A DNA stretch of 64,000 bases from Pseudomonas asiatica (GTDB lineage Bacteria > Pseudomonadota > Gammaproteobacteria > Pseudomonadales > Pseudomonadaceae). Position numbers and translations under genes: made by a program. The stretch spans positions 3,596,001 to 3,660,000 of the forward strand of contig NZ_BLJF01000001.1 of NCBI RefSeq assembly GCF_009932335.1, written 5' to 3'. This document shows positions 24,031-32,217 of the stretch, one piece after another. Below the pieces are notes generated by a model. It did no database searches, had not been told where the DNA came from, and worked only from the letters and a program-made list of their open reading frames with translations. The stretch's first letter is position 1; each line of letters opens with the position of its first letter.

Positions 24031-24065
24031 AAAAACACAAAACCCCGACACGATGGCCGGGGTTT
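24031..24065 (-). terminator. Intrinsic terminator after the Q gene
   Basis: AAACCCCG pairs with CGGGGTTT around a 10-base loop, followed on the minus strand by TTTTGTGTTTTT. It lies about 75 bases after the antiterminator gene and may be the late terminator that Q acts on. Confidence 0.7.
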
Positions 24066-24139
24066 GTCTGTGTCGCGTAACGTTGCAAGCTGGACACGCT
24101 GCTATGAAAACAGGTGTTTATCCGCCCGCATAGAACTTT

Positions 24140-24529
24140 TTACGCAGCTTCTCGAATTTCTTCGAGGGCGCAGTCGATCCATGCAACGCCAGCCTTGATG
24201 ATCTCTCGGGCCTTGCGCTCGGACATTCCAGCCTCCCGACCTACCCGCATAGCCGGTTGCTTGTAGCCGTAGTACGCCCACACGAAGTCCCCCATCTGCT
24301 GGTTGCGCTTCACAAGCCTTGCAACAGCACCATCCACGACCAGCGCCAGATCGTCCGTGATCACATGCTGGCGCGCACCACCCTCGGATGGGACGTTGTC
24401 CCGCATGAGCGCATACAGGGGTGAGACGTACCGTGGCACGCCCATCTCGCACATCCGCCACCAGCCCCACTGCTCGAGCAAGTACTCGGTATCGCCCAGC
24501 ATCTTGTCCACGTAGGTTCTTTTCTTCAT
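24140..24529 (-). CDS. Antitermination protein Q-like
   Basis: The 129-residue protein has the phage Q (PF06530) pattern: an N-terminal LLEQWGWWRMCEMG, YVSPLYALMRDNV, ITDDLALVVDGAVARLVKR, and a C-terminal helix-turn-helix AMRVGREAGMSERKAREIIK with AWIDCALEEI. It lies last in the early operon, before a terminator and the late genes, which is exactly where Q is expected. It would let RNA polymerase read through late terminators. It overlaps the preceding gene by 4 bases. Confidence 0.88.
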   Translation of the reverse strand: MKKRTYVDKMLGDTEYLLEQWGWWRMCEMGVPRYVSPLYALMRDNVPSEGGARQHVITDDLALVVDGAVARLVKRNQQMGDFVWAYYGYKQPAMRVGREAGMSERKAREIIKAGVAWIDCALEEIREAA

Positions 24530-24813
24530 GCAGCCCTCCGGGGCGTTGGGTCGGTGTCCAGGCCGAACAGCTCGCGCAGCAGCTTGTCAGCGTGTTTGTT
24601 CTTGGCGTTGCCTTCGGTGATCCAGCCCTTGGCGAATTGCTCGAAGCCCACATTGGCGCGCGCGGCGTGCCAGTCAGCCACGATATCCATCAGTGCTGCC
24701 GAGGCGATCCGGCCATTGTTCTGCTCCAGCAGCATACGGTTGCCCACCTTGAGGAACTTGCACTCCACGGCGGTCAGGCTTTTGCGCGGCAGTGCCGCAG
24801 TGACGTTGCTCAT
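24526..24813 (-). CDS. Early phage protein, unknown
   Basis: The ATG at 24811-24813 overlaps the preceding stop by four bases, giving 95 residues (MSNVTAALPRKSLTAVECKF). It is mostly helical with a conserved-looking LLEQNNGRIASAALMDIVAD stretch. It precedes Q as ninX/ninZ-type genes do in lambdoid phages, but I recognise no family. Confidence 0.68.
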   Translation of the reverse strand: MSNVTAALPRKSLTAVECKFLKVGNRMLLEQNNGRIASAALMDIVADWHAARANVGFEQFAKGWITEGNAKNKHADKLLRELFGLDTDPTPRRAA

Positions 24814-25367
24814 AGTGCGGCACTCCATACGTGCAGGATTTCATTTGGGCGCTGGTCGGCGCGCGCCTCGATTGATACGGCGCGGGACCAAGACCGGTAA
24901 GCCTCAGCTGGTGATCCGCCGGCGCCGGCCCATGGATGCTCCTCGCTGACGCACCACCAGGTTCCCTTCCGGCAAGTGATGCTCACCTTGGGCAGGCGAC
25001 CGGTGAAGCCGATCTTGTGGGAGGCCAGCCAGGCTTCCACAGCAGGCCATACAATTGCCTGCTCCTCCTTGCAGAACCGTGCAGTTACACCGCTCGCGCG
25101 CTCACCAAGCCCCCAGTCTTCGTTGGCGACCCAGAGCACGAAACCAGTCGGGCCGTGCTTGAGAGTGTGACCTTTGTACTCCCAAGCCCAATCGCCCGGA
25201 TACTCGCGCAGCGAGGCGGCAATGCGTTCTGCTTCAGGGTATTGCTTCACCTTGACTACCTGAGAACCTGGCGGGAGCACGGCAACCCCGTCAGTGACAA
25301 CTGGCTGATACCCTGCCTGCTCATGCATAGGTGCCAGCACCCGAGCAATCAACTTGAGCGGGTTCAT
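24810..25367 (-). CDS. Early phage protein, unknown
   Basis: This 185-residue protein begins MNPLKLIARVLAPMHEQAGY. The C-terminal half is rich in Trp (KGTWWCVSEEHPWAGAGGSP). No signal, membrane part or known motif. It overlaps its neighbours by four bases on both sides, which supports it as a real, coupled gene of the early operon. Confidence 0.68.
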   Translation of the reverse strand: MNPLKLIARVLAPMHEQAGYQPVVTDGVAVLPPGSQVVKVKQYPEAERIAASLREYPGDWAWEYKGHTLKHGPTGFVLWVANEDWGLGERASGVTARFCKEEQAIVWPAVEAWLASHKIGFTGRLPKVSITCRKGTWWCVSEEHPWAGAGGSPAEAYRSWSRAVSIEARADQRPNEILHVWSAAL

Positions 25368-25867
25368 CGAGCCACCTCCGCAGCCACTCGGGCCTCAGCA
25401 ATTCGCACATACCCCAGGAACTGGTCGGCCGGCATGGATTCCTTGATCACGTCGAGGATCATCCGGTCCAGGCCCTGCTGGGCTTGCTGCTTGGCCTCCT
25501 TGCGCAGTTGCCCGCAGCGGTACAGCGCCCGGGTGCGGTCGTGGTTGATATGCTTGAGCGCTGCCTTGGCCCGGTTGTACCAGCTGCGGTTGTAGGGGAT
25601 TCCCTGAGCAGCGCCCTCCTGAGCCTGAGCCAGCGCCAGCTCCAGCCGGATGGCGTCGGTAACCAACTGCTCATGCAGGGCTTCACACTCGGCAAGGGTG
25701 GCGGGCAGCTCGATAGGGCCGCGCAGGCCGGCGTTGGGTGCCTGGGCATTGCCAGTGGCAACAGGCTGCCCGGCACCAGCACGCTTGGTCACGATCACCG
25801 AGACGACCGGCTTTGCAGGCGTACGGGCTGGCGGCTTGCGGCCTGGCCACAGATCAGAAAGTTTCAT
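25364..25867 (-). CDS. Early phage protein, unknown
   Basis: I choose the ATG at 25865-25867 (MKLSDLWPGRKPPARTPAKP) with GGAGC upstream; 167 residues. The N-terminus is proline-rich and basic; the rest is helical with NRSWYNRAKAALKHINHDRT and QQGLDRMILDVIKE. It overlaps the helicase gene by 14 bases. It may act with the replication proteins, but that rests only on position. Confidence 0.66.
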   Translation of the reverse strand: MKLSDLWPGRKPPARTPAKPVVSVIVTKRAGAGQPVATGNAQAPNAGLRGPIELPATLAECEALHEQLVTDAIRLELALAQAQEGAAQGIPYNRSWYNRAKAALKHINHDRTRALYRCGQLRKEAKQQAQQGLDRMILDVIKESMPADQFLGYVRIAEARVAAEVAR

Positions 25868-27248
25868 GGCGTTTGCTCCCCTTATGGCGCTGGGCATAGC
25901 TCTCTCGCCCCATTTCGACATCATCGTCAGTCGGCATAGAGCCTTCGAAGTTTGCGAATCGGCTGTACTGGCCCTCCTGCTGCAGAACGCAGCTGCCGAC
26001 CTTCGCATGGCGGCACTTGGTCATCAGGATCTCGGTCAAGCCGTTCTTGCCGTGCTCGGTATCCATGTCGCGGTGGACCATCAGAATGCAGCTGGCGTCG
26101 GCCTCGATCTCGCCCGAGTCGCGCAGGTCGCTGGACTGGGGCTTCTTCCCGGGGCGCTTGGTCGAGTCTCGGTTCAGCTGGGCCAACTCGATGACCGGGA
26201 TACCCATTTCCTTGGCTAGCTGCAGCAGGGCCTTGCTGATCTTGCCCACCTCCTCGGTGCGAGATCGGCCGCCACGCTCGCTACGCACCAAGGTCAGGTA
26301 ATCGACCACGATCCCGGCCAGGCCGTGCTCACGCTGGCAGCGCCTGGCTGTGGCCCGAATGGTCGCCGGGGTTTGCACTGGGTCATCGCAGACAAACAGC
26401 GGCGCATCCAGAGCGATGGCTACAGAGCCAGACAACTTCGCCCAATCCTCTTCTCGCATGCGATCCGGCTCGTCCAGCTTGGCCAAGTCGATGCCACCCA
26501 GCGATGCGATGGCACGCAGCCCCAGTTCTTCACCAGGCATTTCGATGGAGAACACCAGCCAAGGCTTCCGCTCCTTCACAGCGTTGTACTGGGCGACCTG
26601 CAGGGCCAGGGTGGTCTTGCCGCTCCCTGGCAGGCCGGCAATCACAGTCACCTTCTTCGGACGAATGCCACGTACTAGCTTGTCCAGGCTTTCGAGGCCT
26701 GTGGAGGGCCACTTCGGTGCCACGCCTTGGTGCTTCTGGTCAATCAGGTCAGCGGCATCACCCATCCACTGATCCAGGCGCTTGAACTCCTTGTGCTCGC
26801 CATCGAGGTTCCGCAGGTCGGCCATGGCCTGCTGGGCGGCGGCGATCACATCGGCGGTCGGCTCACCGGCGCTTACCATCTCAACCGCAACGTCGTGCAC
26901 GGCCAGAATGCGCCGCAGCACACTCCAGTCCTTGACGTGCTTGACGTAAGTCTTCCAGCTGGCCAGCGACGGGGTGTTCTTGGTCAGGTCAGCGGCATAG
27001 GCCAATGTGTTGTTGCCGCTTGGCAGACGGCGCTGCACTGCATCAACGGTAACCGGGTCGATGGGCATGCTGCGTTCCTTGCAGTCGTTCATTGCCTCAA
27101 AGAGCGCAGCATGGTCGGGATGGTGGAAGTCAACCGAAGAGAGCTGGCCCATGATGTCCTCGACCAGACCGGTATCCTGCTGCAGGCTGGCCAGCATGAT
27201 CGAGCCCAGTACGCCCTGCTCGGCGGGAATGCTGAAGAACTCGGTCAT
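25854..27248 (-). CDS. DnaB-like replicative helicase
   Basis: This 464-residue protein has the two-part DnaB layout. The helical N-terminal domain has EQGVLGSIML and FHHPDHAALFEAM; the RecA-type domain has Walker A GLPGSGKT (205-212), a Walker B region LAGIVVDYLTLV, and IELAQLNRDS with KPQSSDLRDSGEIEADA. It unwinds DNA at the phage fork. It overlaps the loader gene by 4 bases, forming an O-P-helicase set like phage P22 or Salmonella phages rather than lambda, which borrows host DnaB. Confidence 0.93.
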   Translation of the reverse strand: MTEFFSIPAEQGVLGSIMLASLQQDTGLVEDIMGQLSSVDFHHPDHAALFEAMNDCKERSMPIDPVTVDAVQRRLPSGNNTLAYAADLTKNTPSLASWKTYVKHVKDWSVLRRILAVHDVAVEMVSAGEPTADVIAAAQQAMADLRNLDGEHKEFKRLDQWMGDAADLIDQKHQGVAPKWPSTGLESLDKLVRGIRPKKVTVIAGLPGSGKTTLALQVAQYNAVKERKPWLVFSIEMPGEELGLRAIASLGGIDLAKLDEPDRMREEDWAKLSGSVAIALDAPLFVCDDPVQTPATIRATARRCQREHGLAGIVVDYLTLVRSERGGRSRTEEVGKISKALLQLAKEMGIPVIELAQLNRDSTKRPGKKPQSSDLRDSGEIEADASCILMVHRDMDTEHGKNGLTEILMTKCRHAKVGSCVLQQEGQYSRFANFEGSMPTDDDVEMGRESYAQRHKGSKRHETF

Positions 27249-28045
27249 GCCGCTGCCCTCATCGAGGACCAGGTAAAGCCAACCTGTTGCCCGCCGTTCT
27301 GCCGCAAGCGATCAAGGGCGCGGTCGCCGATGTAGGACTTCAGGCTTTCGGCGCTCAGGTTGCTGATCAGCACGGTGGGCAGTACCGCCTGGTACCGGCG
27401 GTCGATGATGCTGTGCAGCAGGCCCAGCTCGTACTCGCTGCCCTTCTGGCAACCAACCTCATCGATCACCAGTAGGTTCAGGCCTCCCAGGTGGACCACC
27501 ACGTCGCGGTCGGTGTAACCAGAGCCTGGAACCATCGAGGCGCGGGCGATGCTCACAATTTCCCCGGCCGGGACGATCAGGGCGGCAGCGCCGTCAGCCA
27601 CCACGGTGCGCACAATCGCGCTAGCCAGGTGCGTCTTGCCGCAGCCGACGTTGCCGGTCAGCAACAGCGAGCGACCGGCCCGGAAGTTTTCGGGGAATTG
27701 CTCGGCATAGGTCCGGCACTTGGCCAGCGCCTTGCGCTGGGGATCAGTCTCGGCTTGGTAACTGTCGAACGTGGCGCCAGCAAAGCGCGGGGTGATTCCA
27801 GCCCCTATCAGCGCCGCCATGACGTTTTCCGCCTTACGCTGGGCGTTGGCCTGGGTGTGCACCTCAGAATCGCGCGGGGCCGTGTGCAGGGCCTCCCAGT
27901 GACAGCGCTTGCAGCCACGCGCCAGCATGGAGCCGTCCAGTTGCTCAATCTCGCTCATGTCGACCTGGCCATGTACGGCACACTCGCCTGAGTAGATCCG
28001 CATGGCTGGGCGGCGGTGGAACAGATCAGAAATTCGCTCGGCCAT
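27245..28045 (-). CDS. DnaC-like helicase loader ATPase
   Basis: From the ATG at 28043-28045 (GAGGAGAG upstream) this is 266 residues. An N-terminal zinc site (Cys22, Cys45, Cys48) is followed by an AAA+ domain with Walker A GNVGCGKT (131-138), Walker B LLVIDEVG and TVLISNLSAESLKSYIGDR (sensor region), ending in DRLRQNGG. It would load the adjacent helicase on DNA opened by the initiator. It overlaps the initiator gene by 20 bases. Confidence 0.92.
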   Translation of the reverse strand: MAERISDLFHRRPAMRIYSGECAVHGQVDMSEIEQLDGSMLARGCKRCHWEALHTAPRDSEVHTQANAQRKAENVMAALIGAGITPRFAGATFDSYQAETDPQRKALAKCRTYAEQFPENFRAGRSLLLTGNVGCGKTHLASAIVRTVVADGAAALIVPAGEIVSIARASMVPGSGYTDRDVVVHLGGLNLLVIDEVGCQKGSEYELGLLHSIIDRRYQAVLPTVLISNLSAESLKSYIGDRALDRLRQNGGQQVGFTWSSMRAAA

Positions 28046-28805
28046 CGTGGCTCTCCTCGTACATGTCATCGGTGTGCTGCGGGAGGTTGTTGAATGCGCT
28101 GCCGTGGGCGGCGAAGCCAGGGGCAGGCAATTCGTCCTCCCAGCGCTTGCCGTTCAGCCAGGTGGCTGCATGAGGAATGAACTGGCCGCCATCCTTGGTC
28201 CAGTCGTGAGACTTGCTCCAGGCAGCCAGGGCGGTGCCCATTCGGTTGAACAGGTCAGCGTCCACCTTGAGCTTCGCCCAGGCCTTCTCGGCTTTGACCT
28301 TGCCGACCTTGCGCGGGTAGAGCTTCCAGAAACTATCGAACTCGACCAGACAGGGAGCGTCAGCGACCGTTGGTTTTTTCTCTATTGATTGAGTAATAGA
28401 ATCCTTTATTAAGTAGTTGTCGGTTTGCCCACAGTTCGGTAAACCCACACTTCGGTTAACCGAATATTCGGAAACCTGTAGGTTCGGTTCGTAGTGGACG
28501 ATCACGCGACGGCCGAGCACCTTGCCAGTGCCCTCCTCGCGCACGACCTCATGGCTCACCAGCCCCAAGTCCTTGAGGCAAGCCATGGCCTTCGAGTAGC
28601 GCTCACGACCGATTGCGAACCTGTCCTGCAGGTGTGAGCCAATAACCTTCCAGTCGCTGGAGCGCGTCTGCAGGTAGGTCCAGATGGCCAGAGCATCAGG
28701 GTTGATGATCATGGCCACCACGTCATTGCTCAGCGAGCTATACGGCGCTTTCTTGGCGTAGAAGGTCGTGGGCGTTGCTTTTTCCACGTTCACAGGCTTG
28801 CTCAC
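28026..28805 (-). CDS. O-like replication initiator
   Basis: The 259-residue protein has an N-terminal winged-helix region (ALAIWTYLQTRSSDWKVIGS, RFAIGRERYSKAMACLKDLG) and a C-terminal domain with FWKLYPRKVGKVKAEKAWAKL and FIPHAATWLNGKRWEDE, which recurs in phage initiators and DnaT-like proteins. Five 16-bp direct repeats and an AT-rich stretch lie inside the gene, as the lambda origin lies inside O. It should bind its own gene and recruit the loader and helicase encoded downstream. Confidence 0.87.
   Translation of the reverse strand: MSKPVNVEKATPTTFYAKKAPYSSLSNDVVAMIINPDALAIWTYLQTRSSDWKVIGSHLQDRFAIGRERYSKAMACLKDLGLVSHEVVREEGTGKVLGRRVIVHYEPNLQVSEYSVNRSVGLPNCGQTDNYLIKDSITQSIEKKPTVADAPCLVEFDSFWKLYPRKVGKVKAEKAWAKLKVDADLFNRMGTALAAWSKSHDWTKDGGQFIPHAATWLNGKRWEDELPAPGFAAHGSAFNNLPQHTDDMYEESHDGRANF
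28373..28498 (-). repeat. Candidate replication origin: five 16-bp iterons plus AT-rich segment
   Basis: TTCGG occurs at 28435, 28451, 28467 and 28483, and GTCGG at 28419: five units exactly 16 bp apart, each starting TTCGGTTAACCC-like. On the low-coordinate side (28373-28418) lies a strongly AT-rich stretch, suitable for strand opening. In the reading direction of the gene the order is iterons then AT-rich, as in lambda. A 16-bp period is not a multiple of three, so protein repeats do not explain it. Confidence 0.82.
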
Positions 28806-29032
28806 AGCTGCAACTCCTCACAAACGCGGCGCACGTACTGGTCGTGCGACTCCTCGAAAATCCAGCCGCGCTGCTCAAGAAAAGCCCGCTGCTGTTTTGC
28901 CCATTCGTAGAACTGCCAGCGGGCACCCTCTGGGAATAGCTTGAACAGATCGCAGCAAGGCCATCCACTCGGCACGATCGACGCGCCAGCGCGCTGATGG
29001 AGCTCCTGGGCGGAGTTTGGGGTAATGGTCAT
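28802..29032 (-). CDS. Small early protein, unknown
   Basis: A 76-residue frame starts with ATG and ends with 4 bases overlapping the initiator gene. It contains GWPCCDLFKLFPEGARWQFY and ends SHDQYVRRVCEELQL. No known motif; helical and soluble. The tight overlaps on both sides argue for a real gene. Confidence 0.62.
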   Translation of the reverse strand: MTITPNSAQELHQRAGASIVPSGWPCCDLFKLFPEGARWQFYEWAKQQRAFLEQRGWIFEESHDQYVRRVCEELQL

Positions 29033-29592
29033 TGGAGAGTCTCCGATGAGAGACCGGTGATCTTCGCGACATGTTGGCCAAGGTCAGTAAACGTGCCACC
29101 AGCCAAACGCAGGACGAGCGAGCGAAGCGCGGTAACAGCATCAAGCGACGACACCCTGGCTTCGGCCATTTCGAGCGCGTGAGGCGAGTGGTTGCTGATC
29201 GTCTCAAATACCTTGTCGGCGTAATTGAACGACGCACTGGCAAGCTGCAGGTTGGTCAGTTGATCAAATGACTCCGGTGGGAGCGGTTCACGCCGCGTGT
29301 TGACGATCGGGATGCTGAAGGTTGGCGGCTCACCACCCTCCAGCAGATGCCGGCGCTCTTGCTCAAGGTGCTCGCCGCACACGACTGAAGCGTCATTGCC
29401 GGTCTGCCGCTCGAACAGCACGCTCAGCGCCAGGCTCGCGCCGATCAGGCCGACATAGGTTTCGTCGTACTCGCGGATCTTGGCGCCGTCGCTGATCACT
29501 TCGATTGCGTCCATAACGGCCTCGAAGGACAGCAGCATCAGAGCCGCATTGGAGAAACTCTCGAAATAGGCCTTGTTGATTACCTTGCTCAT
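29029..29592 (-). CDS. Early protein, unknown
   Basis: The 187-residue protein is helical (MSKVINKAYFESFSNAALML, then AVMDAIEVISDGAKIREYDE). The segment LIGASLALSVLFERQ is only mildly hydrophobic, so a membrane location is unlikely. It has 4-base overlaps with both neighbours. No family recognised. Confidence 0.66.
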   Translation of the reverse strand: MSKVINKAYFESFSNAALMLLSFEAVMDAIEVISDGAKIREYDETYVGLIGASLALSVLFERQTGNDASVVCGEHLEQERRHLLEGGEPPTFSIPIVNTRREPLPPESFDQLTNLQLASASFNYADKVFETISNHSPHALEMAEARVSSLDAVTALRSLVLRLAGGTFTDLGQHVAKITGLSSETLQ

Positions 29593-29903
29593 TGGGCACG
29601 CTCCAGGCGCTCGACCAGCCCGCGCAGCTTGCGTTTCAGTCGGGTGGTGAGCTCGCGTGCGGAGAGCCAGCGCTGGAAGGCCGCGTCGGTGAAGCTCAGA
29701 ACGCCGCGGAAGCGCTCGTCCTCGGGGTCAATGCGCTTGCGCGGCTCGCCCGGGTAAGGATGGCCGTAGGCGGCAAAGTAGGTCCTGTACAGGCCGTTCA
29801 GCTCGCGGCGCAGGGCATTGCGCTGGGTCTCGGCTTGCTGATAGCCCACCGCGGCCTCGGCGATCTGCCCCATGAGTTGTTCGTAGGTCAGTTTCTTACT
29901 CAC
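29589..29903 (-). CDS. Early protein, unknown, coiled-coil-like
   Basis: This 104-residue, strongly charged protein (QQAETQRNALRRELNGLYRT at the start and ARELTTRLKRKLRGLVERLE at the end) appears to form two long helices. It overlaps the neighbouring genes by 4 bases. No known function. Confidence 0.64.
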   Translation of the reverse strand: MSKKLTYEQLMGQIAEAAVGYQQAETQRNALRRELNGLYRTYFAAYGHPYPGEPRKRIDPEDERFRGVLSFTDAAFQRWLSARELTTRLKRKLRGLVERLERAQ

Positions 29904-30673
29904 AGGGAATTCTCCGGGTTGAACTTGGTGTAAAAGAACTTGCCGTCCCAGGTCTTCTTCATGGGCAGCCGGCCCTCCATGTACAGGTCGTGCAGGCGCT
30001 GGGCGCCCTTCTCCAGCATCACCGGGGCATAGCGGATGAAGCCCGTCATGCCTTCGCCGCTGACCTTGTAGGGTTTCTCAGTGAGCAGATGCCTGTCTCG
30101 CGCCATGGCATACACGCGATACTTGGGCGAATGGTCGGGGTCAGATTCGGTGTTGTAGATCCACTTCAGCTCGGCCAGAAATGCCAGCACCAGCTGGGAA
30201 TTCACACCGTTGAGCCGCTTGGCGAACTGCGGAACCGTCTCGCCTGGCATGAACAGGTTTTCCAAGGCCTCGATCTTCTTGGCCTGCTGCTGGTTCTCCA
30301 GCGCCAGCACCGCTTTTTCCTCGGCGAGGTCAGCAGCAAGGCGCAGGGCCTCCGGCAGGCTCTGCGGAACGATTGGTCGACCAGCAAGCTTGGCTTCCAG
30401 CTCTTGCCAGCGGTCTACCAGCGCCGCAGTAAACTCGGGTGAGAGCTGCGCGACGACAACGAAGCTGTCGCGCTTGTTGACGTGGTAGACGGATTCGGTA
30501 CGGGGGCGCCCAAGAGAATCGACGGTCTGTTCATCCCCCATTGGGGGTTGGACGATCACGCGGCGCTCTACAAGACGCTCAATCGACTGCTTCACCTTGT
30601 CGTGACGAGATCCAACCAAGTCCGCGATGTCGCGAGAAGACATAGTGAGTGCGGTGGCGGCGATCAGGTTCAT
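29900..30673 (-). CDS. Rha-family phage regulatory protein with C-terminal KilA-like domain
   Basis: The 257-residue protein opens with the Rha pattern: MSSRDIADLVGSRHDKVKQS, VYHVNKRDSFVVVAQLSPEF and LVDRWQELEAK. A coiled-coil linker (LEKVLALENQQQAKKIEALE-like) leads to a C-terminal ANT/KilAC-type domain (ETVPQFAKRLNGVNSQLVLA through GKFFYTKFNPE). Rha proteins interfere with host or phage growth decisions; details are poorly known. It lies in the middle of the early operon. Confidence 0.85.
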   Translation of the reverse strand: MNLIAATALTMSSRDIADLVGSRHDKVKQSIERLVERRVIVQPPMGDEQTVDSLGRPRTESVYHVNKRDSFVVVAQLSPEFTAALVDRWQELEAKLAGRPIVPQSLPEALRLAADLAEEKAVLALENQQQAKKIEALENLFMPGETVPQFAKRLNGVNSQLVLAFLAELKWIYNTESDPDHSPKYRVYAMARDRHLLTEKPYKVSGEGMTGFIRYAPVMLEKGAQRLHDLYMEGRLPMKKTWDGKFFYTKFNPENSL

Positions 30674-30966
30674 GCCGCACCTCCCACATCCTTCGCTTCA
30701 TGGAAGGCAGCCGCGTTTCGGTGAGGCCACATAAAGTTTCGCGTGTCGAAAACGACGCGCTCGAATAGGCGCTCAAGTTCGCCGGCTACAGGATTGTCGA
30801 ATCCGCCGAGCGAGGGCACGACATGCGCCCAGTACAAGGCTTTGATCAACTTGAATGATTCGCGCGCTTCGTTGAAACGCGCGATATCCGCTGCGGTGAG
30901 CGTCACGTCGTGGACGATCTCACCATGCAAGCCATCTTGCTGCCACACCGGGACAATCTGGTTCAT
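30670..30966 (-). CDS. Small early protein, unknown
   Basis: The ATG at 30964-30966 overlaps the preceding stop, giving 98 residues (MNQIVPVWQQDGLHGEIVHD). It contains a helical middle (ADIARFNEARESFKLIKALY) and no known motif. Coupled by 4-base overlaps on both sides. Confidence 0.63.
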   Translation of the reverse strand: MNQIVPVWQQDGLHGEIVHDVTLTAADIARFNEARESFKLIKALYWAHVVPSLGGFDNPVAGELERLFERVVFDTRNFMWPHRNAAAFHEAKDVGGAA

Positions 30967-31208
30967 TGGGGGATCTCCAAGTCCGTAGCCATCCGACAAA
31001 ACTCACGGTGAGCCGCCCAGGCGATTACTCGCATGGAACGGATGATGCCGTCCTCGCCGCGTTCGCCGATCATTGCTGGGTGTTCGCCTGGGTCGCTGTC
31101 CTTGAAGCCGCCGTTGTGCTCAAGCACCTCGGCGAGGATCGCCAGCAGCTCAAGCCCCTCCTCTACGCGCTTGGCGGGGGAAGAAAACTTGGTCATGGGA
31201 TGGCTCAT
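30963..31208 (-). CDS. Small early protein, unknown
   Basis: This 81-residue protein (MSHPMTKFSSPAKRVEEGLE, then LLAILAEVLEHNGGFKDSDP) is acidic and helical. It couples by 4-base overlaps to genes on both sides. No family recognised. Confidence 0.62.
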   Translation of the reverse strand: MSHPMTKFSSPAKRVEEGLELLAILAEVLEHNGGFKDSDPGEHPAMIGERGEDGIIRSMRVIAWAAHREFCRMATDLEIPQ

Positions 31209-31552
31209 TCCGACACCCCCGCGCCACGAACCGGAGATACAAGGTTTTGTGGCGCGAAGTCTTCGGCCTGCTCGACAGATCCAATCCCGGAGTCGATCAG
31301 CGCTCTCGCTTGGCCAACCAATGCGCGGATCGCAAAAGCCAAGTTACAGCTTGCATTGACCTGGACGAGCTGGCCGAGCAGGTCTTCTGCTGCGTTCAGA
31401 TTGGCACTTGCAAAGTTGAACGCCTCAGAGCAGCTGATCCCAGGCACCGTCGAGAAGAAGAACTCATCGCCGTTCTGGTTGAATTTTGTCGCCATGGTCA
31501 CGAGCAAGCCCGCTTGCGTTGGCGGTGCCTCGGTGGTATTTTTCGGGTGCAT
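31205..31552 (-). CDS. DUF3077-type Pseudomonas protein
   Basis: The 115-residue protein starts after an excellent AGGAGGACGAG ribosome site and reads FSTVPGISCSEAFNFASANL, then DLLGQLVQVNA and ALVGQARALID, the form of the small DUF3077 proteins common in Pseudomonas. Function unknown. It is the first gene of the tightly overlapping run that ends at the initiator gene. Confidence 0.7.
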   Translation of the reverse strand: MHPKNTTEAPPTQAGLLVTMATKFNQNGDEFFFSTVPGISCSEAFNFASANLNAAEDLLGQLVQVNASCNLAFAIRALVGQARALIDSGIGSVEQAEDFAPQNLVSPVRGAGVSE

Positions 31553-31605
31553 CTCGTCCTCCTACAGAACGAAGATTCAAAAAGTCCCTTGCCGGGGACG
31601 GTGTT

Positions 31606-31636
31606 AAAAGAGCCAGCCTCGCGAGCTGGCTTTTTG
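31606..31636. terminator. Likely bidirectional terminator
   Basis: AGCCAGC/GCTGGCT (7 bp, loop CTCGCGA) is flanked by AAAA on one side and TTTTT on the other. It separates the plus-strand gene at 31732 from the minus-strand early genes. Confidence 0.65.
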
Positions 31637-31731
31637 CTGTCTGGGGTTTACCCAGGCCGCAAAAGGGTGCCGGGCCAATCCGTGATATCGTTCTGACTCC
31701 ACTCGAAACGAAGGCCACGGAGGCCCGGCAA

Positions 31732-32217
31732 ATGAAGATAAGTCGTACATTGCAGCGCGAGCTGCTGGAGCATCTTAGGGACTGCTATCCGAACGAATCG
31801 GACGAGGTCACGAGCCTTGGGAATGAAGAGGATTGCCAGAGCAATCTCTACTACCTGAGGGAGCACGGGCTGGTTACCCTTCTCGACAGTCAGTATCTCG
31901 GTGGCACCAGGGCGATTCACCACGCCACCATCACAGCCAGGGGTATCGATTTCCTTGAAGACGATGGCGGTCTTGGAGCGATCCTTGGGACGGTAACGGT
32001 CAAGCTTCACGAGGACACCCTCCGCCAGTTGATTGAAGCGAAAGTCCAGGCATCGAACCTTCCCGAGGAGCAGAAAAGCGGCATTCTGAAAGCTCTGCGC
32101 GAAGCTCCCGGCGAGACCACAAAACAGCTGATAACGAAACTAGTGGACCTGGGCATGGAGAATGCGCCGAAAGCAATTCCACTAATTCAAACGTTGCTAC
32201 AGGGCGGCCAGCCCTGA
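31732..32217 (+). CDS. Plus-strand cargo gene, unknown two-domain protein
   Basis: The ATG at 31732 has GGAGG 9 bases upstream; 161 residues. The N-terminal part (MKISRTLQRELLEHLRDCYP, NLYYLREHGLVTLLDSQY, HHATITARGIDFLEDDGG) reads like a winged helix with a beta wing. The C-terminal part is helical (LRQLIEAKVQASNLPEEQKS, APKAIPLIQTLLQ) and could multimerise. It lies antisense within the path of the cro transcript, between cro and the rest of the early genes, so it would be expressed mainly in the lysogen. A role in regulation or exclusion is a guess. Confidence 0.78.
   Translation: MKISRTLQRELLEHLRDCYPNESDEVTSLGNEEDCQSNLYYLREHGLVTLLDSQYLGGTRAIHHATITARGIDFLEDDGGLGAILGTVTVKLHEDTLRQLIEAKVQASNLPEEQKSGILKALREAPGETTKQLITKLVDLGMENAPKAIPLIQTLLQGGQP

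Noticed and set aside
24810..25367. Holliday junction resolvase or Nin-type nuclease before Q
   Set aside because: Position would fit, but no RusA or NinG motif is seen in the proteins at 24526-25867.
28419..28498. Short regular repeats as a CRISPR array
   Set aside because: The period is 16 bp without spacers, and the repeats lie inside an initiator gene; iterons explain them.
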